A stretch of 64,000 nucleotides of DNA from contig CM072342.1 of the NCBI GenBank assembly GCA_036874045.1, positions 1,014,501 through 1,078,500 on the forward strand, given 5' to 3'. Of the stretch, positions 25,415 to 38,000 are shown in pieces; position 1 is the first letter of the stretch, and the number at the start of each line of letters is the position of its first letter. A program made the translations under genes and the position numbers. Origin of the DNA: Cymodocea nodosa (taxonomy: Eukaryota > Streptophyta > Magnoliopsida > Alismatales > Cymodoceaceae). A model generated the notes under the pieces. That model saw nothing but the letters and a program-made list of their open reading frames with translations. It searched no databases and was not told the DNA's origin.

Positions 25415-26962
25415 ATGGAGGTGACCCGAACCCGCACTTTACCCTTCTTCCAGCCTCTTCCGCTGCTCCTGCTCCTCCTGCTCCTTACCTTCTCTCCCGT
25501 GGCCTTCCCCCGCCACCACCGCATCTCCTCCCGTCCGGTCACCACCCTCGACGTCTCCGCCGCTCTGGAGAAGACGACCCAGGCGCTCACCTTCCACCCG
25601 GAGTCCCAGCAGTCTCTCTTCCATCGGGATGGAGGGAAGCAGAGCTCGTCCTCGGGACTCAGTCTCATGCTCCATTCTCGGGGCTTCCTCCACCGGGCCG
25701 CCCACAAGGACTACAGGTCTCTCACACTCGACCGTCTCCGCCGTGATGCCGCCCGCGTCGAGGCTCTCACCACCAGGGTCGACCTTGCCGTTGACGGGGT
25801 CAAGAGGGCAGATCTAGAGCCACTCCTCGAAGACACTGTTCTCAGCAAAGAAGATGTCGCCGGGGGCGACGGACCAATGCAGGGGCCGGTGGTGTCCGGG
25901 ACTAGCCATGGGAGTGGGGAATACTTTTCCCGCGTCTCCATAGGCCAACCGCCGAAGAGCATGTACATGGTTCTCGACACCGGAAGCGACATCACTTGGG
26001 TCCAGTGCCAGCCTTGCATTGATTGCTATCAGCAAGCAGATCCGATCTTCGATCCATCCGTCTCCTCCTCCTACTCCGCCGCCTCCTGCGACTCCACTCA
26101 GTGCAAGTCGCTGGATATTTCTGCTTGCCGGAACTCCTCTTGCCTTTATCAAGTATCCTACGGCGATGGGTCTTACACTGTTGGAGATTTCGGTACCGAA
26201 AGTGTGACGTTTGGTGATCACGATTCTGTTCCGAATGTGGCGTTCGGTTGCGGCCATGACAATGAAGGATTGTTCGTCGGCGCGGCCGGACTTCTAGGTC
26301 TCGGTGGCGGCCCTTTATCTTTTCCTTCGCAGTTATCTGCCAAAAGCTTCTCCTATTGTCTTGTCGATCGCGACTCGAGCTCTTCTTCTACGCTTGAATT
26401 CAATCGTAACGTTGATGGCTACGAATCGTCGTTGTCCTCGGACACCATCATGGCCCCATTGCTCAAGAACAAGAAGGTCGACACTTTTTACTACGTTGGT
26501 CTCACCGGAATCAGCGTGGGAGGACATATGTTGTCCATCCCAACATCCGCATTCGCCATGGACGAGTCCGGCCGTGGTGGAGTCATCATCGACTCCGGCA
26601 CCGCCGTCACCAGACTCAACCCCGACGCCTACTCGGCCCTCCGGGACGCCTTCGCCGCTGGAACCGCGGATCTTCCATCTGCAGCGGGTGTGGCGTTGTT
26701 CGACACTTGTTACGACTTATCCTCGAGGACCAGCGTGGACGTCCCGACCGTGGCTTTCCATTTCCCCGAGGGCAGGAAACTCCTCCTCCCGGCGAAGAAC
26801 TACGTTATACCGGTCGACTCTGCCGGCATCTTCTGCCTGGCATTTGCCCCAACTTCGTCGGCGAGCCGCTTGTCGATCATCGGAAACTTGCAACAGCAAG
26901 GCACACGTGTGAGCTTCGACCTCGGCGACGGCAAGGTTGGGTTTTCTTCCAATAAATGCTGA
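25415..26962 (+). CDS. ASPG1: Aspartic protease, nepenthesin-type A1 family, ASPG1-like
   Basis: An intronless ORF of 515 residues. It has an N-terminal signal peptide with a run of eight Leu, a propeptide region, then the mature pepsin-like core from SGTSHGSGEYFSRVSIGQPP. The two catalytic Asp motifs are DTGSDITW (Asp188) and DSGTAVTR (Asp393). A Cys-rich nepenthesin-type insert follows the first motif (CQPCIDCYQQ, SCDSTQCKSLDISAC), and SYGDGSYTVGDFGTESVTFG and GCGHDNEGLFVGAAGLLGLG are typical. The C-terminus (SIIGNLQQQGTRVSFDL, GFSSNKC) closes the fold. The closest family I recall is ASPARTIC PROTEASE IN GUARD CELL 1, which is linked to ABA and drought responses in Arabidopsis; whether this copy shares that role is inference. 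It should be secreted or endomembrane. A poly(A)-type AATAAA overlaps the last codons at 26951-26956. Confidence 0.95.
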   Translation: MEVTRTRTLPFFQPLPLLLLLLLLTFSPVAFPRHHRISSRPVTTLDVSAALEKTTQALTFHPESQQSLFHRDGGKQSSSSGLSLMLHSRGFLHRAAHKDYRSLTLDRLRRDAARVEALTTRVDLAVDGVKRADLEPLLEDTVLSKEDVAGGDGPMQGPVVSGTSHGSGEYFSRVSIGQPPKSMYMVLDTGSDITWVQCQPCIDCYQQADPIFDPSVSSSYSAASCDSTQCKSLDISACRNSSCLYQVSYGDGSYTVGDFGTESVTFGDHDSVPNVAFGCGHDNEGLFVGAAGLLGLGGGPLSFPSQLSAKSFSYCLVDRDSSSSSTLEFNRNVDGYESSLSSDTIMAPLLKNKKVDTFYYVGLTGISVGGHMLSIPTSAFAMDESGRGGVIIDSGTAVTRLNPDAYSALRDAFAAGTADLPSAAGVALFDTCYDLSSRTSVDVPTVAFHFPEGRKLLLPAKNYVIPVDSAGIFCLAFAPTSSASRLSIIGNLQQQGTRVSFDLGDGKVGFSSNKC

Positions 26963-28777
26963 GTAGGTGAAAAGGTGGGGGTTGGTTGTTGTGGATCCAC
27001 CCCCTTTATTTTTAGTTTTATTGCGTTGCAGTCCCTTTCTTTCATTCTTCTGCTGTTCTACCCATGGATGATATAAATGTTTGGAAGTAGTAGGAGAGGT
27101 GGTGGGTGTGGATATTTAATTTACTTAAGGGGAGAGTTGAGGTGGTAGGATAAATGATCATTTGCATTAATGCTCTCAAACAAACTTGTTGGTCATGATG
27201 GATGGTATCATGGTATAATTCCCACTGTAATATATATGTAATCATAGATATATATACTGTGACAAATGGTGACAAATGGTGGGAAATGTGTACCATTATT
27301 ATTGATGAGAACTCTGAATGCGTTTTATTGAACCCCAGTCGTCTGTAATGTAATGTTTTTTATTGCAAGGTCTGTAATGTATGTTCATGTCTGTTGGTCC
27401 AGCTTTCTAAACATTATAAATGTTAAACATGTTTCCCTGCTGCAAGTTGTGGAGTTGGGCAGGTGATGTTAATTTCCAATTTATGGGTCATTTGTTGGAG
27501 AAGTTTTCGGTCTGGCTTTTGGGAGATAGCAGCAGTGGCTGGTATAATTGGTTTTTGACACTTTTTGATGATGTGGTAATGTTTATTGCATTATATTTTG
27601 AAGGAAGGATGTTTGGGTTGTTGAAATTCAAACAAAACTCTTACCATTAAATTGTCAAGGTAAGTAACAGTAAATAGGATAGACAATTCCCATATTTTCT
27701 GATATTGCCCTTAGATTAAAAATTACATTCAAACAGATTTTACACCTGTAAAATTAATGAACGAAGAGCAAATCTGAAACTAAAATGCTTGTAATAAACC
27801 CATCACCGACGGACAACACTTATTTATGATTGACTGAACCCAAGCCTTAGGTTTTTAATGTCCTTCTCAAAATCAACTTCTGTAATAATTTCAAAAGTGG
27901 GCTTTTAGGGATCAGGAGTGGATGTTTCCAAACATGCCTCTGCCTCTGGTTTCAATCTGAGCTGGTTGGGAAGGGAATTAAATTTTCTTGTCAGGAACAT
28001 TTATTGTACCTGTCACTTTACATTGTTTTTAGAACAATTTCTTCCGGTTGTTTCTTTTGTAACTGAGTGGTTTTTGCATATGCTGATGTAGTGTTCCGTC
28101 AAGCACAATGATCATTTTGGAATATGCATGCATTGCACTTAACATTTTTGATTCTTCTCTCCTAAGACACACACGCGCACAGGTCATAATTAGTAATTCT
28201 CTCCTAATTATCAGCGGTCAAAACCCAACTCAATAGAGCGCACCAGATGCATGCAACTCAAACACCCTCACCTACATGTGTCACCACCGATCGATGACAA
28301 CCACGATCATGGCGATCCCTCGACCTAGGGCTTTTGATCGAGAGATTTAGGGAAAAAATAATACTAACCTAATTAAGGGGAAAAATATAAGATTAAGCTC
28401 GTAACTATTTTTCCTCGATAATCTTATTACACATATTATTAATAAAATTATAAATTACATATTAATATTAATTATAAAATTATTAATAAATACATACAAA
28501 TTAATTACTGGTACTAATTGCTTATTATATGTACTAAAAAACGTATTAGTTCATATTTCTCGAAGAGCTTCACCTTAAAGGAAAATTTGGAAAGGCAAAA
28601 AAAAAATCGTTCCTCTTGTCAAATACCACTTCCGAGTTTTTTACTCTTTTAACAAAAAAGTATTGTTAAATTTATAATTACAGTTTCATTTTTAAAAAGA
28701 TTTGTTTTTCGAAAGAGTCCTGTATCATAAGTCTCGTATTTTAAAAGTGAAAAAATAACTGCTTTATGAAGATTTAA

Positions 28778-28802
28778 ATAATAATAATAATAATAATAAT
28801 AA
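28778..28802. repeat. AAT trinucleotide microsatellite
   Basis: About eight uninterrupted AAT/ATA units, in AT-rich spacer. Confidence 0.9.
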
Positions 28803-29540
28803 CGACAAAAAAAGAAGAGAAGAATTCATGGACTGCAACCAATCAACTATTCCACCGTAAGGTGACGGTGTTGCGAAGGAGATCGAGCACATGGCGTGGG
28901 AGACCGGAACAGTTTAATTCAATTCCATGCCCTCCTCAGGACCAACAAAAACAAGTTGGTCCCGGGGGAATCTACTGCCGTACGGTGGCAGAAGACGAGT
29001 AATCAAATCAAGAATTACCATCACTGAGCTTGTTTAATTGATCAAGAATGAAAGATACCATTATTATCATTGTTGTGGTTGGAATGCTCAACGAGAGTGT
29101 ACTGATTACCATCCAAGCTTCAGCTGCTACCTCTGTTCGTTTCACTGGTCCGAATTAAGCATCCTAGAGAACTCAATCAACCTCCAACTGATTGATCCAG
29201 TCTGTTATTTATTTCGTAGTCTAAGCATCCGACCATTTTAAATATGTCTGATCAACCTAACCAATTGGTTGAACTCAATTTAAAGGCAAATCGACCATTA
29301 TCAAAATAATAGTAATAATAATAATATCCAAAGTCTCTTCTCAACCAAGCAGAGGGGATAATATTTCATGTGTCTAGTACATGTACGCCCTCACAAAGCT
29401 AGCAAGCACCGACCAACTTGAAAAGCGTCTTTCGGAAGGGAACCTGCACATGGGTATGTTCCAAACTCAGTTGTAAAATAATCATTTTTCTCTATTCTGT
29501 CAAGACTAATTTAATTTCAACACGCGCCATCCTTGCGAAC

Positions 29541-29645
29541 AAATACAATACAATTGTCACTTCGTATTATTCAAGAGAACATTACTATTACGATAAAATA
29601 CAATACAATTGTTACTTCGTACTATTTAAGAGAACATTTTATAAT
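29541..29645. repeat. Two-copy tandem repeat, 55-bp period
   Basis: AAATACAATACAATTGTCAC at 29541 recurs as AAATACAATACAATTGTTAC at 29596. The following bases (TTCGTATTATTCAAGAGAAC against TTCGTACTATTTAAGAGAAC) also match, with a few substitutions. Confidence 0.85.
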
Positions 29646-31318
29646 GATTTATTCGTATAAAAATATAATAATATTTTTCACAGATCGTTACCACTTGTCA
29701 AACATATTATTTATATTTTTCCTTATTTTTATATGTTAGCTTAAAAACCACTGTAGTTTAAATTAAAAAACCTTGAATGAAGGAAAAAAGTTAAGTTCTT
29801 CATTTTTAAAACATTAATTTATGTTCATATATTTAATATATTATTATTATTATCAGACGGGGAAAAAAAAAAACTTTTGTCAGAACAAAAGATTGTCGAA
29901 CAGAGTAGAGTAGTTATAACATTTTTTTATTAGAAATGTCTAAAATCAATAGGTTACGAAAGAAAAACTATTATATTAAATTTAATTTTAATATACTTGT
30001 TTAAGGAAATTCATGAAACAGTAAAACGCGAGTGAGAATACTTAAACGAGACACGCCTGTCCGCATGACTCAAGGTAGGGAAGAAACTGAGATGTGAGAT
30101 AATATTTTATTATTATAAAAAAACTAATAAAGACATTATTCATTGACTGATTTGACCCAAGAGCCGTGAAAAGCAGCCCGTGATTTTTGTTTATTTGTGT
30201 GAGCTTGTGTACGCGTCAAATATTCACCGTGGATGACAGGAAGCCAGCGGGAAGCAATATAATTATTATATTACCGCAAAAAGAAAGGTTTCAACGTTAA
30301 TTACTGAACTTAAGCACAACCCGACATCACACGTGAGCCTCCTCTCCTCTCTTAAAGCGTACAAGATTAAGGGGGAGGGGCAGATTCGTCTAATCAAAAG
30401 AGGTGTACCAGAACGGCCAGGGGGGTGGACCGGTAAAACAATATTATTGCACTATAACTGTGAATAACTTTTCTGCCTTCTATTCTCCTATGCCATATAT
30501 AGGATTAGGAGCACAATCACTTTCAAGTTCCAACAATAGGCATCTTAACCGACACCGACACGACCATGGACAAAAAAAGGATCGATGAAAGAAACATAAG
30601 CTGATAACATAAACCAAGCAAACGGTTGCAGCAGCAAGCTAAATCTTGCAAATGAGAGAACTGATGATTCGTATTTAGCTCAAATCGTTCAAATAAGAAG
30701 GATAAATTATTTCCACCAAGGTAGCATCAACAAAGAGTCCAATTGCATTCAACATTATCGTTAAAAATTGAGAGCTTGTTCCCACAAATTCACCTGTCAT
30801 AATGACGCAATATTATCAATGCATCAAAGCTCACCCACTGCAATAAATTGTTCCACCAACCCATCCACAACCCAATAACTATAAAACAAGCACCACAAAT
30901 CAGGCAATTGGTAGGAGGCCTAATAAACAGGCATACACCCAGCTACTTTCCCGCTAGACTGTAATCATTAACAGAAAATCACGTTAAATGTATACCCCCA
31001 CGGACGGCATAAATTAACAAGACATGCTACTGTTAAACTGAACCAAAAAAAAAGAAATTAAGAAGGCAATCGCACTATGGATTTGATGGGTCGGTATGCA
31101 TTTTGTAGGGAAGAATCCCTATGTAATTCATCCCTCACGGTGTTTATAACATTTAAGCCACACACATTCTCAACGAATGAAATTGCAGTCCAGTAAAAGC
31201 AGGAAAAAGTAAATAATTATTGAAATACCTATATCCAAGAGTATCACATAAACTATAATGAAAGTTCCTGCATTTGATCAGAAAGTCAGATTATTAACAA
31301 CATTGCATTCCATACCAG

Positions 31319-34300
31319 TCAGCCTGATATCCCACCCATAAAACTACGAGGATCAGGGCAGTTTCCAGTAAACTGGGCCTGTGAAAAATCAAAACCAGGA
31401 TTCTGCAAATGATAACAGAAAAAAATCAATGGCTGTAGAATAATAATGAAATAGACTATATGAGAATATATAACAGTAATTGTTAGAAGATATCAAGAGT
31501 TTCTAGCATAGCTGCATAAGCTGCCAATTTATGGCATAAATAATGACTAAAGTTGGTCCTGATCTAGCATGTCAATGTGTGAGTACAATCTATGTTATAC
31601 ATTACCTAGATTGAGTAGCAGTAACTCACGAAAAAGTCAAGTCATAACAAAAAAATGGACCATAAAATCCGCAGAAATGATACTAATAAAACAAAAAATT
31701 TTAAGGACCTCCTATCAACTACTTGCGTTCATGTAAATTGTTCATTTGCATCGAGGCCCACATTATCTAAACATGGGAGAATGACAGTTTTTTACTATTA
31801 ACCTAGCTTCCACCATTCCTTTATTCTCTTATTCCTTCTCATGCCAAAAGCAGCAAAAAATTTTAAAATACAGTCAAGTCAGAAGACAAACATAAAGCAA
31901 GTATACAGAACGACAATTACATGGCATTAACTTTGTTTTCAGATCTCTCGTACTGGGGAACAGATTAAATTCTGGACAGATGTATGGGTCACCAGGATCC
32001 AGTAAAACATGAATTCCTGACTTTGTTTCTTAGGGTCTATTAGTACACATTGGAAATTTCAGACAGAAAGTAAATGAAAAGTTCAGAAGAAAAGGAAATA
32101 GAGTGTCCAAAATGTCAGAATTTTTGTAAAAGTTTAGTGCACATATTGAAAAGTTTAGAAAGTTAGAATTCCTATGAGGATTTAGTACACGTCAGAATAT
32201 TTAAAAATTAAAAAAGTATCTTAATTTTAGATGACTAAGAAATCCTAGATCTTATTATTATAATACTTTCATCTCATATAAAAATGATATGCTTTCACAT
32301 ATAAATAAACTTCTTTCACTTAAAATAAATTTTTCTTCCTAAAATTAATTTCGTAGTTGATGAAAGTAAATTCTAAACAAAATGGATAAAGGTTTGGAGT
32401 TATGAGTATATTTCTTTATGATTTTTCCTCTAAATTTTTTGTTGAGCATGCATCAAAAAATTAGCAATTAGCAAATGAACAATGTTAGTTTGGTTCCGGC
32501 GGTGCTACGTGCAGGAGGTTTCCATGAGGGTGAGCGTGAGGGCGACTGCGAGTGCAACAATGAGCACAATGGCAAGCACAAGGGCGATTGTGAGCGCAAC
32601 AGCGACTGCGAGCACGACAGCGAGTGTGACGGCAAGTGCGAGCGCGAGGGAGGGCGAACATGAGCGTAAGTGTAAGCACGAGGGAGGGTGAGTGCAAGGG
32701 CGAAAATCACGTGCGCGAGGTGGGAAAGTTTTCAACAGAAATGGAAAATGAAGGTTTTATATGGACGGAAATATGTGAAATTCCTTTCCGTTAATTGGTA
32801 TGCACATTAACGACTTACAAAAGGAAAGTTTAAACTTTCATTTCCTTTCCATGAATTCCTATGTGCATTAACCCCCCCTTAGAACATCGAATAAAGATGC
32901 TCGGTGATGTTCACATGGGAAGGTAGCATCTGGACATGGGATCTACACCTTGGCAGGAATTTGTAAGATCATCAACTCAAAGAAATGGTAAAACTTCTGG
33001 AAAAACTAATACATCACCCAAGTTAGGAGAGAGGGGAAAACTGAACTGGATTCCAGGAGGCAATGGATCTTTATTGGCCAGTAGCTGCCATGAAGCGTTC
33101 CACACGACCTTGGAGAAGTAGTTAGATTATAAAATTGATGTGGATGCCACTTTCCAATGAAGGTCAAACTATTTGTTTGGCTTGTTTGAAGGGAATGTGT
33201 TGTGACCAAGGTCTACCACAGTAAATGGGCACAAAATAGCGTTATTTTCTGTTCAGCCTTTGTCACTTGATCATCTGATGATTTTGCCCACCGAGTACTC
33301 TCCAACTCCAGAACTCTAACCATGAATTGATCCAGGCTCCTCAATAAGCAACTTGTGGGACAGGCCCAGGTCTAATATTTGTGGGAAGAAGACTATGGCA
33401 AGCTTCTTTATGTTGACAGACGATAGAATTTTATGGTCAACTTAGTTCTATAGAAATGAGGATTTTTCCTGCAATCAACAGTGCAGGGACCCTCATTTTC
33501 ACTAAATGAGTTTTTTTTTCTGTCAATATTATTATCTTCATGTACAGCACACCCTCCTGGGTGATCATTATTTTATATCGATATGAATCATCCAGCTTTT
33601 TCAAAGAAAATTATGGCTAATTAGTTTTAGTTACATTAACATGTAGTAGAGAAACCATCTTGTTCATGTAGTAGATTATTCTTCACTACAGGATTCAGAA
33701 ATTTACTTGTAATCCCAAAGACAGGCAATTGGAATTTTGATCACCATTTTCAGTACATTGTGGCAAAGCATGAAACTAAATGCACTGAAAAGTAATATAG
33801 GTATATGAGAAGAGGTCAATATCACTGCCACAATCCCAACTTTGCTGTGCATAATTGCACATGATATTCAGAAATAAGCAACAAATAAGTGAAACGGCAA
33901 ACTAGAAAAAGATGTCACGGTATTTTATCAGACCATCTGATATAAGATTTCCGTCTGAATTTTGAGTAACTAGATTCTAAACATGTTCGTGGGCCTTTAT
34001 ATCCACACTTAACCATGTAAGATTCTAAGTGCAACACAGTCTACTTTGTTGAATATAATTATATCACCAACTGGCTATGGTATGCTGGTTTACTTGGTAT
34101 AAGAGGATGCAAGCCATCCATATTTAGATTTCATTTCAGATGGAACGTTCATCAAGTGGCCAGTGTGCTTTTTGTACTCCAACATGATTAGGTTCATCAA
34201 CGAACTACATGAGGGCTTCGAACCTAATTACTCCCATGGACCTCATTAGAATGAGGACATTGAGCATAATTGGATGGATTTTGAATTCAGTACTCACAAA

Positions 34301-35085
34301 ACAAAGCGAAGAACAAAAATATTGGATATCCAACCAAAGGTAGATGTTTGGTCAACCAAAGCAACAAACTAAATGGAGTCGAGTGGGCACGAACCTCTTC
34401 CTGAAACCTCTGCAGCATGAGTCTCTTCTGCTCGAGATCAGCCGAGTAAGGGTCAAGCATACCCTGCCCCATTACAGGAGAAGGCCATGTCTGCCCCTTA
34501 TCTCTCTTCTGCAGCGTCACATGCATCGTCCCATCCTCTGCAAAATCGCAACAATCACCAACTACATACATAAAAAATTAAAAAAAAAACCCCATTAATT
34601 CAGAGAGAAAGAAACACGGAACTTCTCCACTTACCTAGCGTCCAGAACGACGAATCGGTTTTAACGGGGGACGCCAGATCATGCTGAAATCACAAAAAGA
34701 TCAAAATTCTCACTCTCAGTATCAAGATTATAGACTAAACCGCAAAAAGGTACCACCTTCAACCCACACCCAAATCAAATACAGAGAACAGAAAAAATAG
34801 TAGAGTCGTACATTGAGGTAAGGCGGGTTGCCCTTGATGCCGACCTCGATGTGGGAAGACTGGACCTTGCAGTAGAAGAGTTTGTTTGGGACACTGGGGG
34901 GGAGAGGTATGTAAAGGTTCACCTCTTCCAGGGTCTGATCCCACTCGAACACCTCCTTCCCTGTGGTAAGGATGCTGAATTCCATCAAACTGAGAACTAA
35001 AAAAACAACTGCAACAAAGAACAACCGAACGCTCACCGCCGTGAACGAAGCGGTGACGCTTCTCTGGTGCCAATTTTTCCGCCAT
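31319..35085 (-). CDS. NudC/CS-domain co-chaperone (NUDCD2-like)
   Basis: Five exons on the minus strand, in coding order 35085-35037, 34960-34812, 34683-34635, 34537-34395 and 31402-31319, giving 157 residues (Arabidopsis At5g58740 is 158 as I recall). Start MAEKLAPEKRHRFVHG; CS (p23-like) domain from EVFEWDQTLEEVNLYIPLPP through IEVGIKGNPPYLN, SPVKTDSSFWTLEDGTMHVT and LQKRDKGQTWPSP; conserved C-terminal tail DLEQKRLMLQRFQEENPGFD then FSQAQFTGNCPDPRSFMGG. The CS fold binds clients and Hsp90-type partners; human NUDCD2 works with LIS1/dynein regulation, but plants lack dynein, so the plant role is open. The last intron is about 3 kb and contains a Harbinger-like element. The donor of exon 4 is GTTCGT, weaker than usual. 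Confidence 0.93.
32033..32878. mobile_element. Harbinger/Tourist-like non-autonomous DNA transposon in NudC intron 4
   Basis: The 846-bp segment begins GGGTCTATTAGTACACAT and ends with ATGTGCATTAACCCCCCC, giving imperfect terminal inverted repeats. It is flanked by TTA on both sides (32030-32032 and 32879-32881). A 3-bp TTA target duplication and GGG termini are the pattern of PIF/Harbinger and Tourist MITEs. Subterminal copies of the end motif (TTTAGTACACGTC near 32179, GTATGCACATTAACG near 32798) suggest internal rearrangement. There is no transposase ORF. Confidence 0.6.
32520..32705. repeat. GC-rich minisatellite inside the Harbinger-like element
   Basis: A run of degenerate 6- and 12-base units of the kind GCGAGTGCAACA, GTGAGCGCAACAGC and GCGAGCACGACAGC fills about 185 bases. 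It is G/A/C-rich in an otherwise AT-rich intron. The repeat explains why ORFs are open on several frames and both strands here; none is called. Confidence 0.75.
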
Positions 35086-38000
35086 TTCCTTGTCGTTCCT
35101 TCCTCCCCTCGACCTTCTGGATTCCTTGGTTGGAAACTGAAACCAGCAATGAATATCGATCATAGCACTGCTTCAGCGAGAAACCGGAAAAAGGATCCGA
35201 ATACTGAGTAAACGGATTCTCTATAAAAGTTAGTCGGTTAATAATTGGATACCCCTAGATGTTATCGGGCCTTCGTTTCAAGGATATAAATAATAATGAT
35301 CGTGTTTTTTATAACAATGGCATTCTTTTAGAAGCGTGCTATTTGTTTTGAGAATTAAATTGTTATAAATGATAATATTTTTTCTAGGTTTTAAGTTATG
35401 TGATATAAGCGTTGTTATTATTCTGTGGGGTCCTTTGGTTAAGTGGAAGAGATCCACAACACAAATAGTTTATTATTCATGATTATTCAGAATATGGTAG
35501 AATTTCCAAAAATAATACTAGTTAATTCTCTTAGATATCGTTTGATTATGCGAGATGACTATAATCTGAAACAAACATTTTTGACCAATTATTTGCAATG
35601 ACTTTGCTAAAGAAATTTCACATTACACATAATCAAACTTTTGTTCAATTATTGGATTACTGGTTCAATTATTCATTTTGGTTTTCAATTCTACCGGGTT
35701 TATAATTTGAACCAAACAAAATCAACGGCAACAGCGTAGATAATCTACACAATTTTTGGCACACCATATGATGCACGTGCTCGTTATACATGATCAAACA
35801 TGTTTATGATTTGGGTCAACACTACCCAGTTGTGACCTTCATTTCTTCATAAGAATACATGTAAAGATGGAAGTAATTATGTAAGTTTTATCATTAGATG
35901 ATTATAATAAGTACATGGTAAAAAAAATTACTTAAATTAATTTATTTTTGGTCCTTGATCTAAACCTCTTAAAATTTATCAATTTTGTTTGTTAAATGTT
36001 AACCCTTCATTTTCAAACGTAATAATAATAATAATAAGCAATATCACTTACATTGAGCTGAAATTTTAATACGCATCAGATTTAAGATAAATTTAAAATT
36101 ATATAAATATAATAACTTTAAAAAAAAAAAATAGTGTCAGCAGAAAAATATCTCACTAGCACCATCAGAAAAATATATACGACAATGTACGTTTTGTATT
36201 AACCCGTGTCTTATGGTACTGGACTCGTGATTTTCCTTGACTTAAAACTTGTCATAAAAGATTATTTATTTATTTTTATACTTAAATTGCGTTACTATCT
36301 ACGATTGTTCTTAACTCAATAGTTTCCTTATTAGTTGTACTTGTAGAGTCGTTATTTATTTATTTATATTTATTCATATTTTATTTCATATAGTGTACGT
36401 GAAATTATTTCATCACAAAAAAAATTTATTTTAAAATTGTAATTTATATTTTTGTATACATTATAATTTTTAAATTTATTATATAAAATTATAATTTAAG
36501 TAATATGCCAAATTCTATCAACCACTTTCATAGATTATTTTGTTGCAAATGAGATTTGGTCATTTCTTATAACCAACGAGTGTTTTTTCTTTGATAATAA
36601 TTTTCTCTTATCTGCTTTCCCTTCAAACTTTTATTCTATTTTGTCTAATAATATCACGGTTTGCAACTCTTTTTTAACGATGTTTATATGGACTTGTTAT
36701 ATTAAAAGAAATAATAAGAAGATTTTTGATCATTCTGTTAAGAATATTATCTCAGTATTTAATAATATGATTAATTTAACTTATTTTGGACTAAAAACAT
36801 TTAACTACAGGATCGAACGTAAATTTAATTAAAGATGTTCAAATTCACTGGAACTATCTAATGGCTTGTCATTTTGGCAATTGTTTTGATGAAAAGAGAA
36901 TAACCGACTTACTTTGAATATCTTACTTTTATATTTTTTTGGCTGTAACACTACAATTTGTTTTTTGTTATCAATCTCTTATTTAGATCTGAAATTCTTT
37001 CCGCGATTGCAGTAGTCGTCGATTAATTTCCATAAAGACTTTTATCACTTAAAAAAAAACAAAACGAAAAACAAAGCGTGAAAAAACCGCAAGTCCTGCG
37101 GCAGCGGTGGGATGGAACGTGGGACGTCGTGGCGTTTGGAAAGGTCTCGAGCATGACGTGGAATATTCCACCTCGCGTTCGTGACCGATCGGACCGCGGG
37201 AGTCGGATTCGGCAAGTTTTTATTTTTATTTTTTATAGGGATGATTTGTTTTTTTTTTTCACGTTGATTGGTATTATTAAAATTAAAAATATTATTGTAT
37301 TTAATTAATCAAACTATTTAGCTTGGTTCCGATTCAAAAAGGTACACTGGTTCGGTGAAAGAAAAGAAAGAAAGAGAGAGAGAGATAAATACTGGAGAGT
37401 TGAGTCCACGTCATGAATCCGTGGATAGCATTAGTTGAAGGTATTACGAGGTAAAAAAAAAAAAAAACACACGGTCAACGTTCAACAGTGGATTTATCAG
37501 CGCGTGTTATGACGCCGGGGGTTCTTCGGATTTCTCGTAAAATTGAACTCCTCCCTCTACTCGAATAAAATAAATATTGATCTTTTGATCCTTAAAATTC
37601 TGTTAACTTTTAATTGTTAATTTTTAGTAAAGATATAATTTAAGTCGAAAGTTAACAACGATTGATAAATTTTCCATCCCACTTCAATCTCCACGTCACA
37701 TTTTCTGCTTTATGTATTTTATTACTCTTTTACCCGCAAAAAACTACTTGATCACTGTTTTAGTCTGCCACCCACCAAGCAAATTGCAGTGTTAACTAAA
37801 AGTCACGTTGCACCTCTTTAATTGGAGGAATCTCATCGGCATTTTTTAAAAATAAAAAAATAACAAAACACAGGCAGCTCACATTCATGACCATTTACCA
37901 ATCGGCCTTCCATTTACCTTTTTCTGCTCCAAGTAGTTCAAAACTTGTACCGGTTGGTCAAATCCAATCTACATCGAGGAACACAAAATCTCATGGTCAA

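Larger units (their letters stand above)
26963..31318. other. AT-rich spacer between the aspartic protease and NudC genes
   Basis: The first 100-350 bases are probably 3' UTR of the protease. I see no gene in the rest. It holds an AAT microsatellite (28778-28802), a 55-bp tandem duplication (29541-29645) and long A/T tracts. The rightmost few hundred bases may be 3' UTR of the minus-strand NudC gene. Confidence 0.6.

Noticed and set aside
32468-32735. Several overlapping ORFs on both strands
   Set aside because: They are produced by the GC-rich minisatellite; open frames on both strands with repetitive residues show there is no protein.
35500-35720. Small inverted repeat with GTTTGATTATG arms, MITE-like
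   Set aside because: Only about 12 bases match and the outer boundaries could not be set.
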